A stretch of DNA of 6,015 nt from contig CAXMOP010000087.1 in the NCBI GenBank assembly GCA_964195155.1, positions 1 through 6,015 on the forward strand, read 5' to 3'. The DNA comes from JACZST01 sp964195155. GTDB lineage: Bacteria > Actinomycetota > Acidimicrobiia > Spongiisociales > UBA5794. The notes below the pieces were generated by a model. The model worked only from the letters and a program-made list of their open reading frames with translations. It did not search any database and had not been told where the DNA came from. A program made the translations under genes and the position numbers. This document shows, piece by piece, positions 1 through 6,015 of the stretch (its first letter is position 1; every line of letters starts with the position of its first letter).

Positions 1-2
1 TG

Positions 3-530
3 CGCCTCGATGCCGACTGGTCGCCGGGTCCAAGCCTTCTCAACGGCGAGATCGCCGGCGTACTGGTCGAGCTGGTCGAGGAGAGCGTCGCGGCCGGGGT
101 TGGTGCGGCCGCAGAGCTTCTCGGTAGCGCAGAGGCCGCCACACCGACCGTGGAGATCGAAGACCCGAGCGTTGAGTTCACCGGGGCCTTCATTGAAGCG
201 GTGACCCAGACGTTGGAGCGCTCAAGGGGCGCAGGCGCAGGGAAACGAGAAACCTCATCGTCGCTGTCGCGGGTCTTCCGTGCCTGGCGGACCGACGACG
301 CGGAGCGCCGTGTTCGGCTGCGCTCGCGGGCCGCCTACCACCTCGGGTTGCTCGCGTCGCTTCAGGCAATGGGCTGTGGCACCGTTGTAGTCGCTCTCTT
401 CGATCGCTCCTGCAGGGACCATGGCGATGCATCTGGGCCGTGGGCGATCGCCGAGGGTCCTCCAGCCGGGGTGTTGATCCCGCCGGCGAGCTTGGAATGC
501 TCGTGCACGGTTGTACCCGACGACTGCTGA
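3..530 (+). CDS. 3' part of a hypothetical protein with a phage minor-head-like C-terminus (5' end outside window)
   Basis: The frame is open from the window edge to a TGA at 528-530 (175 visible residues) and most codons end in G or C, so it is probably the end of a real gene whose start lies upstream. The first 45 visible residues are Ala/Val/Glu-rich and likely helical. Around residues 88-122 lies a basic segment (RVFRAWRTDDAERRVR, then AAYHLGLLASLQAMG), followed by CRDH at 137-140, IPP at 159-161 and CSC at 166-168, seven residues from the end. In Mu gpF/SPP1 gp7-like phage minor-head proteins, an Ala-Tyr/Phe-Asn-x-Gly helix is followed by a Cys-x2-Cys pair and a Pro-Pro-x-His-x2-Cys-x-Cys tail. 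The order matches here, but residues differ (CRDH for CxxC, no His before CSC). The family assignment is therefore inference. It could equally be a host protein that shares this zinc-binding-like tail. Confidence 0.6.
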   Translation, partial: RLDADWSPGPSLLNGEIAGVLVELVEESVAAGVGAAAELLGSAEAATPTVEIEDPSVEFTGAFIEAVTQTLERSRGAGAGKRETSSSLSRVFRAWRTDDAERRVRLRSRAAYHLGLLASLQAMGCGTVVVALFDRSCRDHGDASGPWAIAEGPPAGVLIPPASLECSCTVVPDDC

Positions 531-544
531 ATCAGGAACGAACG

Positions 545-557
545 TAGACTCGCCCTG
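545..557 (+). promoter_or_regulatory. -10-like box TAGACT placed for a leaderless UPF0182 transcript
   Basis: TAGACT (545-550) fits the actinobacterial TANNNT -10 pattern and is followed by six bases and then the GTG start at 557, so transcription would be expected to begin at or next to the start codon. No ribosome-binding site stands at a normal distance: the only purine run, AGGAA at 534-538, is about 18 bases upstream. No clear -35 box is visible, which is common for such promoters. The TAG of the box is also an in-frame stop for the downstream gene and excludes an upstream start. The signal is inferred from sequence alone. Confidence 0.5.
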
Positions 558-3427
558 TGATCGACAGAGACCCAATTCCCTATTCCGGCCGCAGTTCCAG
601 GAGATGGATCTGGATCACCCTGGGTCTCTTCGTATTCGCCATCATCGCAGTCCGGTCGCTGGCCACGCTGTGGACCGATTACCTCTGGTACGACTCGGTC
701 GGCCACACCAACGTTTGGTCGACGCTCGTGTTCACCAAGGTGTGGCTTGTCCTCGTCGCCGCCCTCTTTGCCTTCGCGCTGTTCTGGCTCAACCTGTTCA
801 TCGCCGACCGCCTGTCGCCGCGCCTCGGTGTCGTTACCGGGAGCCCAGACGAGGAGCTCCTCGAGCGATACCAGCTGTGGGTCGAGCCACGGGCCGGGTG
901 GCTGCGCATCATTGCTGCGGTGTTCTTCGGTGTCCTGCTGGGTCTCGGCGCCTCGGGGTGGTGGCAGGACTGGTTGCTATTTGCCCAGGGTGGCTCATTT
1001 GGCCTGATCGACCCCATCTTCAAACATGACGTGGGGCTGTATGTCTTTGACGTGCCCTTCCTGCGCGACCTCGCCGGCTGGGCGTTTCAGCTGGTCCTGG
1101 TGCTGTCGCTCGTCGTTGTGGCCGTCCACTACCTCAACGGCGGGATCCGCGTCCAGGGCCCCGGGGCCCACACCAGCTCAGGTGCCAAGGCGCACATCTC
1201 GATCCTGCTTGCGTTGCTCGCCTTGCTCAAGGCGGCGATGTACCAGCTCGACAAGTGGGACCTGCTCTATTCACAGCGCGGCCAGGTGTTCGGCGCCTCC
1301 TTCACCGACGTCAACGCCCAGGTGCCCGCCCTGAACCTGCTCATCATCATCTCGCTCGTGGCAGCTGGGATTCTCCTCGTGAACGTCTGGTTCCGGGGCT
1401 GGACGCTGCCGCTGGTGGCCGCCGGCCTCTGGCTGGTCACCTCGATCGTCGTGGGTGGGATCTATCCGGCGCTGGTGCAGCGGCTCCAGGTAGAGCCCGA
1501 CGAGGTGAACAAGGAGGCGCCCTATGTCGCCTACAACATCGAGTTCACCCGTGAGGCCTACGGGTTAACCGAAATCGAGATCGAGCCGTTCGATGCTTCT
1601 CCGGACCTGACGGCCCGGGACCTGGTGGCGAACGATCCCACCATCGAGAACATTCGCCTGTGGGACCCCGACGTGTTGGGCATCACGTACCAGGAGCTGC
1701 AGAACATCGTCACCTACTACGACCTTGCCGACGTCGACGTCGATCGCTATGTGATCGATGGCGAGCTCACCCAGGTGATGGTCTCGGCCCGCGAGCTCGA
1801 CGAGCCAAACATCCCCGGTGAGGGGTGGGTGACCGAACGCCTGGTGTACACCCACGGCTTCGGCTCGGTGCTCAGCCCGGCCAACGACGTCACCGGCGGG
1901 GGCCGCCCCACCTTCTTCGTCAGCGACATCCCCCCCGACAACCAAACCGACGACCCGTCGCTCAATATCGAACAGCCTCGCGTGTACTTCTCGGATCACC
2001 TGCAGGACGACTACGTCATCGCCGGGACCACCCAGCCGGAGGTTGATTTCCCGATCGGCGGCAGCTCGTCGAACGTGGCGACCAACAGCTACGACGGTTT
2101 GGGTGGCGTTCCCCTCGGCGGGTTCATCAACCGGCTGGCCTGGGCACTCCGCTTCGGGAACCTCGACACGCTGATCTCGGACCGGTTGAACGCCGACAGC
2201 AAGGTGCTGCTCGAGCGCGACATCAGGAACCGCATTGCCCGGGTGGCGCCGTTCCTGTTCTCGGACGCCGACCCATACATCGTGATCACCGGGGGCCGGC
2301 TCAAGTGGGTCATGGACCTGTACACCCTCACCGACCGGTACCCGTACTCGGCGGTGGCGATAACCGGGCGGCTCAACCAGGGCCCGGGCTTGCCAAACGG
2401 ATTCAATTACATTCGCAACTCGGTCAAGGCGGTCATTGATGCCTACGACGGCACGATGGACCTGTACGTGATCGATGAAGAAGACCCGGTGATCAAGGCC
2501 AACCAGAACATCTTCCCCGGCGTGTTCAAACCGAAGAGCGAGCTGCCGGAGGGCATCATCAGCCACTTCCGGTATCCCGAGGACCTGTTCCGGGTCCAGA
2601 CCGACATGTACACGCTCTACCACATGCTCGAGCCCGAACAGTTTTTCACCGTGGCCGACCCGTGGCAGATCGCCAGGGACCCTTCGACCTCGCAGAAGCC
2701 GCCGCTACGCGCCCCCTTTGCCGATGACCCGATGCTGCCCTACTACCTGCTGATGAAGCTTCCGGGTGACGAGACGCTCACCTTCCTGATCATGCAGCCG
2801 TTCACACCCCTCGACCGCCCAAACATGGTCTCGTTCATGGTGGCCAAGAGCGGGCCCCTCGCGGAGTACGGGAGAATGATCGAGTTCTCGCTGCCGTCGG
2901 ACGTCCAGACCGACGGCCCGAACCAGGTGGGCAACTTCATCAACCAGGATCCGACCATCTCTGCCGAGTTCACCCTGCTCGGCCAGACCGGGTCTCGGGT
3001 GATCCAGGGCAACATGCTGGTCATCCCGATCGACGAGTCGCTGCTCTATGTGCAACCGGTGTACATCTCGGCCGACGATGAGGGCACCAGCAGGGGCATC
3101 CCCGAGTTCAAGCGGGTGGTGATTTCCTTCGACGGCCAGATCGAGATGCGCGACACCCTCGAGGAGGCTCTGGAGGCGATCTTCGGCCCGTCCGCGGGCG
3201 GCGGCGATGGCACCGGCGATGGAGAGACGCCGCAGCCGCCGACTGGGACCGTCGACGAGCAGGTCGCTCAACTGCTCCAGGAGGCGGCGGACGCGTTTGA
3301 TGCCGCGGACGCCGCGCTCCGTCGTGGCGACATCGTCACCTGGACCGAGAAGATCGACGAGGCCCAGCAGGCGGTCGAGGAAGCGGCGCGCCTGGCTTCC
3401 GGCGCCGGGGTCGGTGCCGACGCCTAG
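557..3427 (+). CDS. UPF0182 (COG1615) family multi-pass membrane protein
   Basis: This is a 956-residue protein in the roughly 900-1000 residue range of the family, which is widespread in Actinomycetota and Cyanobacteria and has no established biochemical role that I can name. Seven hydrophobic segments occupy the N-terminal third, at about residues 17-38, 57-82, 114-136, 171-194, 212-230, 258-277 and 281-306. The large hydrophilic remainder has family-like blocks: YNIEFTREAYGL (326-337), IRLWDP (366-371), VYTHGFG (430-436), YPYS (595-598), and FRYPEDLFRVQ (671-681) followed by YTLYHM (685-690). A Gly/Pro-rich linker (about 877-898) leads to an Ala/Glu-rich helical tail (about 899-948) containing ALRRGD, a tail arrangement seen in other members. 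GTG at 557 is the only sensible start: an in-frame TAG lies at 545-547 and later starts would cut into the first membrane segment. It follows the upstream gene by 26 bases but appears to have its own promoter. The membrane topology is predicted by eye. The family call is secure and the function is unknown. Confidence 0.95.
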   Translation: MIDRDPIPYSGRSSRRWIWITLGLFVFAIIAVRSLATLWTDYLWYDSVGHTNVWSTLVFTKVWLVLVAALFAFALFWLNLFIADRLSPRLGVVTGSPDEELLERYQLWVEPRAGWLRIIAAVFFGVLLGLGASGWWQDWLLFAQGGSFGLIDPIFKHDVGLYVFDVPFLRDLAGWAFQLVLVLSLVVVAVHYLNGGIRVQGPGAHTSSGAKAHISILLALLALLKAAMYQLDKWDLLYSQRGQVFGASFTDVNAQVPALNLLIIISLVAAGILLVNVWFRGWTLPLVAAGLWLVTSIVVGGIYPALVQRLQVEPDEVNKEAPYVAYNIEFTREAYGLTEIEIEPFDASPDLTARDLVANDPTIENIRLWDPDVLGITYQELQNIVTYYDLADVDVDRYVIDGELTQVMVSARELDEPNIPGEGWVTERLVYTHGFGSVLSPANDVTGGGRPTFFVSDIPPDNQTDDPSLNIEQPRVYFSDHLQDDYVIAGTTQPEVDFPIGGSSSNVATNSYDGLGGVPLGGFINRLAWALRFGNLDTLISDRLNADSKVLLERDIRNRIARVAPFLFSDADPYIVITGGRLKWVMDLYTLTDRYPYSAVAITGRLNQGPGLPNGFNYIRNSVKAVIDAYDGTMDLYVIDEEDPVIKANQNIFPGVFKPKSELPEGIISHFRYPEDLFRVQTDMYTLYHMLEPEQFFTVADPWQIARDPSTSQKPPLRAPFADDPMLPYYLLMKLPGDETLTFLIMQPFTPLDRPNMVSFMVAKSGPLAEYGRMIEFSLPSDVQTDGPNQVGNFINQDPTISAEFTLLGQTGSRVIQGNMLVIPIDESLLYVQPVYISADDEGTSRGIPEFKRVVISFDGQIEMRDTLEEALEAIFGPSAGGGDGTGDGETPQPPTGTVDEQVAQLLQEAADAFDAADAALRRGDIVTWTEKIDEAQQAVEEAARLASGAGVGADA

Positions 3428-3615
3428 ACGCGCTCCTGTCGCCCGCCGCGCAATCTCCGCCACTGCTCGCGGGTGAAATCGGCGAGTGCCGGCTGCAACC
3501 ATCAGGACGCCCGACAGGAAGTCACGCCCCAGAGCATGGCTGCTGGCAGAGCACCGACGAGCAACGAGATGGGGAACCGCCGTTCTTGTTCGAAGATCAG
3601 GAACCGGGCATCCAC
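3424..3615 (-). pseudogene. possible decayed 3' end of a convergent gene encoding a small membrane-associated protein
   Basis: Read on the - strand, 3615 down to 3424 is one frame with mostly G/C-ending codons, interrupted only by a TGA at 3504-3502. It ends in a TAG at 3426-3424 that overlaps the UPF0182 stop in the shared CTAG. The translation has a hydrophobic stretch (RRFPISLLVGALPAAMLWG) and, after the internal stop, a plausible basic C-terminus (LADFTREQWRRLRGGRQERV). A neighbouring frame also gives a hydrophobic run across the stop (DFLSGVLMVAAG), so a small frameshift rather than a point nonsense mutation could explain the break. No ribosome-binding site or convincing start was found and I do not recognise the family. 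High-GC DNA produces open frames by chance, so this is a weak call. An active gene read through UGA is possible but less likely. Confidence 0.2.
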
Positions 3616-3727
3616 CGTACGCGACTGCGGCACTGATCCGTTCTGTGCAGCTCTTTGACGCTCGGCACCAGACGGCTTGATTGCCCGGTATCGTTCCCGA
3701 CAGAGAAGCCAAGCGGGGCAAGGAAAC
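3428..3727. other. 300-base intergenic region between UPF0182 and the cyclase gene
   Basis: No + strand frame here looks like a gene: the open stretches are short and lack a plausible ribosome site. The proximal half (to about 3615) coincides with the possible - strand gene remnant. The distal part carries a TTGACG hexamer and the ribosome-binding site of the cyclase gene. I see no hairpin followed by a T-run that would serve as an intrinsic terminator for UPF0182, and no tRNA-like fold: the TTCGAA at 3590 lacks a matching T-stem. Confidence 0.6.
3655..3682 (+). promoter_or_regulatory. candidate promoter for the cyclase-TfoX unit
   Basis: TTGACG (3655-3660) matches the sigma-70-type -35 consensus at five of six positions. 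Sixteen bases later TTGATT (3677-3682) could serve as a poor -10. A better-looking TATCGT (3689-3694) is 28 bases from the -35, which is too far to pair with it but could act alone as an extended or leader-type -10. Either would start transcription 20-40 bases before the ATG at 3728. The assignment rests on short matches only. Confidence 0.3.
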
Positions 3728-5698
3728 ATGGCTGAGGCGCTCGACACCGCCCGGGACGCGGCACAACGCCACGACTGGACGGCAGCGCGCGAGAGTTTTA
3801 TCGAGGCCGACGAGCAGGATGCACTCGGCCCATCCGATCTGCAGCAGCTTGGCGATGCCTCGTGGTGGGTCGGCTTTCCCGACGATGCGATCGAGGCCTA
3901 CGAGCGTGCCTACGCAGGCTTCGCTTCGATCCGACACAATGGCGCCGCTGCCTATGTGGCCGCCCAGCTCGCCTACCTGGCTTTCCGCCGCGCGTCGTTC
4001 GCCGTCGGTAGGGGATGGATCGCCAAGGCTGAACAGATCCTGGAGGACGAGCCCGAGGCCCGCGAGCACGCCTGGATCAAGTTGCTCTATGCAGCCGGGG
4101 TCGCCATGTCGGAAGGCGACGTCAAGGCCGCGGTCTTGGCGCTTGACGACGCAATTGCCATTGCGCGGCAGCGCGACGTCCCCGAGGTCCTCGCCATGGC
4201 GACCAGTGTCAAGGGATACACGATGATTGGCGCGGGGGATTGGCGGGAGGGGATCGCGCTCGTCGATCAGGCCGCAGCCACGGCCGTTTCGGGCGAGCTC
4301 GAGCTGCGAATTGCCTGTGACGTGTATTGCAACACCATTGCCGCTTGCCGGAACATGGCGGATTATGGACGTGCCGGAGAGTGGACTGAGGAAGCCGATC
4401 GCTGGATGCAGCGCAATTCACTGGGTGGCTATCCGGGGATCTGCCGGGTACACCGCGCCGAGCTGAGCAAGCTCCACGGCTCGTACGCCGAGGCGGAGCA
4501 GCAAGCAAGAGTTGCGTGCGACGAGCTCGAGCGATATCGCCTACTCGACGCCGTCGCGTCGGCCTACAAGGAAATGGGTGATGTTCGACTGCGGCGAGGA
4601 GACCTCGACGCCGCCGACGAGTCTCTGGCGCTGGCCTATCAGTACGGCAGCGATGCCCAGCCGGCGCGGGCGCTCGTATTGCTCGCCCGGGGCGATGTCA
4701 AAGGTGCTGCCGGGTCGATCGATTCTGCACTCGGTGCCGCTCGGATCGATGACGAGTCAGCCAAGATCCGTTTGAGCCGGTCTCGTTTGCTCCCGGCGAA
4801 GGTGACGATTGCCCTGGCGAACGACGATCCGGCGTCGGCCCGGGTAGCCGCCGAGGAGCTCGAGCACCTCTCCGATGAGTTCGAGCAGCCGGCGTTCGAA
4901 GCGGCCGCTCTCGCGGCACTTGGTGCCGTGGCTCTTCACGAGAACCGGCACGTTGAAGCAATCGAGCATCTCGACCAAGCGTGGCGACGCTGGCGCGATG
5001 TCGGGTTTCCCTACGAGAGTGCGCAGGCAAGGCTTCTCCTCGGCCAGGCTCAGGCCGCGGCTGGTGACGAGCCCACGGCACGGATGGATTTCGAGGCAGC
5101 ACGCGCGGTGTTCGAGCGCATCGGAGCGGCGTTCGATGCCCGCCGAGCGGCGGGGCTCCTTGGCGTATCGGCGGTTCCCGCCGGCAGCGATGGGCGAAGA
5201 GTGACCAAGACCTTCATGTTTACCGACATTGTCACCTCGACCGAACTGGTCGGACTGCTCGGCGACGACGCGTGGGAGAGGCTCCTGCACTGGCACGACC
5301 AAGCGCTGAGAGCGGAGTTCTCAAAGTACCGGGGCCAAGAGGTTCGCCACACTGGCGATGGTTTCTTCGTCGCTTTCGATGCCGCGTCTGACGGGGTCGA
5401 TGCCGCCGTTGCGATTCAACGGCGACTGGAAACGCACCGGCGCGAGAACGGCTTCGCACCGTGGGTACGCATTGGGCTCCATACCGCGGAGGCCACCCCT
5501 CAGGGTGGCGACTATGCGGGGCACGGAGTTCACGTCGCCGCGCGCGTGGGCGACATTGGTAAGCGTGAGGAAATCGTTGCGTCGACGGAGGCCATCGAAC
5601 ACGCCGGCGCAATCAGGTTCGGCTTGTCTGACGTGAGAACGGTGGAGTTGAAGGGTGTCGGCGACCCGGTCGAGGTTCGAACGATCGAGTGGAGATAG
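3728..5698 (+). CDS. TPR-repeat protein with C-terminal class III adenylate/guanylate cyclase domain
   Basis: This 656-residue soluble protein should make a cyclic nucleotide (probably cAMP) from the nucleoside triphosphate, with the helical part sensing or binding a partner. Residues about 1-480 are repeated helix pairs of TPR type. CRVHRAELSKLHG (239-251) is typical of the TPR module found in many actinobacterial LuxR- or SARP-type regulators, but no DNA-binding domain is present. The cyclase domain spans about 491-656. The metal-binding Asp500 lies in FTDIVTST and Asp544 in HTGDGFF, 44 residues apart as in characterised class III cyclases. Asp595 occupies the second substrate-specifying position and Arg606 the transition-state Arg. 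The Lys position (four before Asp544) is Arg540 and the Asn position is His602, so activity and substrate preference are uncertain. I chose ATG 3728 because AAGGA (3720-3724) precedes it; a TTG at 3677 would add 17 unconvincing basic residues without a ribosome site. The TfoX-like gene follows after six bases. Confidence 0.92.
   Translation: MAEALDTARDAAQRHDWTAARESFIEADEQDALGPSDLQQLGDASWWVGFPDDAIEAYERAYAGFASIRHNGAAAYVAAQLAYLAFRRASFAVGRGWIAKAEQILEDEPEAREHAWIKLLYAAGVAMSEGDVKAAVLALDDAIAIARQRDVPEVLAMATSVKGYTMIGAGDWREGIALVDQAAATAVSGELELRIACDVYCNTIAACRNMADYGRAGEWTEEADRWMQRNSLGGYPGICRVHRAELSKLHGSYAEAEQQARVACDELERYRLLDAVASAYKEMGDVRLRRGDLDAADESLALAYQYGSDAQPARALVLLARGDVKGAAGSIDSALGAARIDDESAKIRLSRSRLLPAKVTIALANDDPASARVAAEELEHLSDEFEQPAFEAAALAALGAVALHENRHVEAIEHLDQAWRRWRDVGFPYESAQARLLLGQAQAAAGDEPTARMDFEAARAVFERIGAAFDARRAAGLLGVSAVPAGSDGRRVTKTFMFTDIVTSTELVGLLGDDAWERLLHWHDQALRAEFSKYRGQEVRHTGDGFFVAFDAASDGVDAAVAIQRRLETHRRENGFAPWVRIGLHTAEATPQGGDYAGHGVHVAARVGDIGKREEIVASTEAIEHAGAIRFGLSDVRTVELKGVGDPVEVRTIEWR
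5691..5694 (+). promoter_or_regulatory. ribosome-binding site GGAG of the TfoX-like gene
   Basis: GGAG lies inside the last codons of the cyclase gene, ten bases before the ATG at 5705. This placement, with only six bases between the genes, suggests one message and possibly coupled translation. Confidence 0.45.
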
Positions 5699-5704
5699 CA
5701 ACCC

Positions 5705-6015
5705 ATGGCATACAGCGAGGAATTGGCCCAGCGCATTCGCGACGAGATGGGTGAACATCCCGCCTTGGTCGAAAAACAGATGTTCGGCGGGATCGCCTTC
5801 ATGGTGCATGGCAACATGTCGGTCGGGGTCGCCGGAGACGAGCTGATGGTCCGCGTTGGCAAAGAAGACGGCGATAAAGCGCTGGACGAGGCGCATGCCC
5901 GGCCGTTCGACCTTTCGGGTCGCCCCATGGCGGGGTGGGTGCTCGTTGCGGTCGAGGGCACCGAGTCCGAGGACGATCTGGCGCGCTGGGTGGACACCGG
6001 CGTCGGGTACGCCGA
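5705..6015 (+). CDS. TfoX N-terminal-domain protein (3' end outside window)
   Basis: The 103 visible residues match the TfoX/Sxy N-terminal domain almost throughout: an N-terminal helix (EELAQRIRDEM, 5-15), the hallmark KQMFGGIAFMVHGNM (24-38), LMVRVG (47-52), RPFDLSGRPMAGWV (66-79), and a final helix beginning DDLARWVDTG (90-99). Stand-alone proteins of this domain are about 105-120 residues, so only a short tail is probably missing. In gammaproteobacteria the two-domain TfoX/Sxy is a competence regulator that works with cAMP-CRP at CRP-S sites. Single-domain actinobacterial relatives have no proven role, and the domain has no recognised DNA-binding motif. The gene starts six bases after the cyclase stop, so it is probably co-transcribed. 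No stop is reached within the window. The family call is firm; a competence function is not implied. Confidence 0.9.
   Translation, partial: MAYSEELAQRIRDEMGEHPALVEKQMFGGIAFMVHGNMSVGVAGDELMVRVGKEDGDKALDEAHARPFDLSGRPMAGWVLVAVEGTESEDDLARWVDTGVGYA

Noticed and set aside
190..706. Overlapping - strand open frames opposite the first gene
   Set aside because: They are short, mutually overlapping and Arg/Pro-rich. The + strand frame runs unbroken from the window edge with better codon use and structured motifs.
1565..2623. 352-codon - strand open frame antisense to UPF0182
   Set aside because: It mirrors the G/C-rich third positions of a conserved + strand gene. Its translation is His/Val/Arg-rich without recognisable motifs.
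3466..3486. Five-pair hairpin CTCGC / GCGAG just after UPF0182
   Set aside because: It is short, has an 11-base loop and no T-run; such pairs are expected by chance at this GC content.
3582..3604. Seven-pair inverted repeat (GTTCTTG / CAGGAAC) with a nine-base loop
   Set aside because: The stem contains a G-U pair and no T-run follows, so it is not a credible intrinsic terminator.
3677..3727. Upstream TTG start for the cyclase gene
   Set aside because: It adds 17 basic, low-complexity residues with no ribosome site, whereas ATG 3728 has AAGGA just before it.
2705..4069. 454-codon - strand open frame spanning the end of UPF0182, the gap and the start of the cyclase gene
   Set aside because: Most of it is antisense to two well-supported genes and reflects their codon bias. 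Only the small separate-frame stretch at 3424-3615 merits mention.
1..6015. CRISPR array, insertion sequence ends or attachment-site repeats
   Set aside because: No regularly spaced repeats, transposase motifs or paired terminal repeats were found on either strand by eye.

Overview
The base composition is high-GC, with codons ending strongly in G or C. Together with a UPF0182 membrane protein and a tetratricopeptide (TPR)-cyclase of the kind common in Actinomycetota, this points to an actinobacterium. A member of the Acidimicrobiia or a related uncultured lineage would fit, but that is inferred from gene content and style and no marker gene is present. All well-supported genes lie on the + strand.

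Layout. Positions 3-530 hold the 3' end of a gene cut by the window edge. Its C-terminus resembles the Cys/His-bearing tail of phage minor-head (Mu gpF/SPP1 gp7-like) proteins, which is a tentative reading. After 26 bases, 557-3427 encodes a complete 956-residue UPF0182/COG1615 protein with seven N-terminal membrane segments and a large non-membrane body. Its GTG start sits directly behind a TAGACT -10-like box, so its message is probably leaderless. A 300-base gap (3428-3727) follows. It contains a possible promoter for the next genes and, on the - strand, what may be the decayed 3' end of a convergent gene whose stop overlaps the UPF0182 stop in CTAG.

From 3728 comes a second unit. A 656-residue protein joins a long TPR-like helical region to a C-terminal class III nucleotide cyclase domain. 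Six bases after its stop, a TfoX N-terminal-domain protein begins and runs off the window end. The cyclase keeps both metal-binding aspartates, but Arg replaces the substrate-specifying Lys and His replaces the usual transition-state Asn.

How the genes work together. The cyclase and TfoX-like genes look like one transcription unit. In gammaproteobacteria TfoX/Sxy acts together with cAMP-CRP, so the pairing invites the idea of a small nucleotide-signalling unit, but nothing here proves it. UPF0182 has no known biochemical function that I can state, and its neighbours do not settle one. I see no tRNA, rRNA, CRISPR array or insertion sequence.
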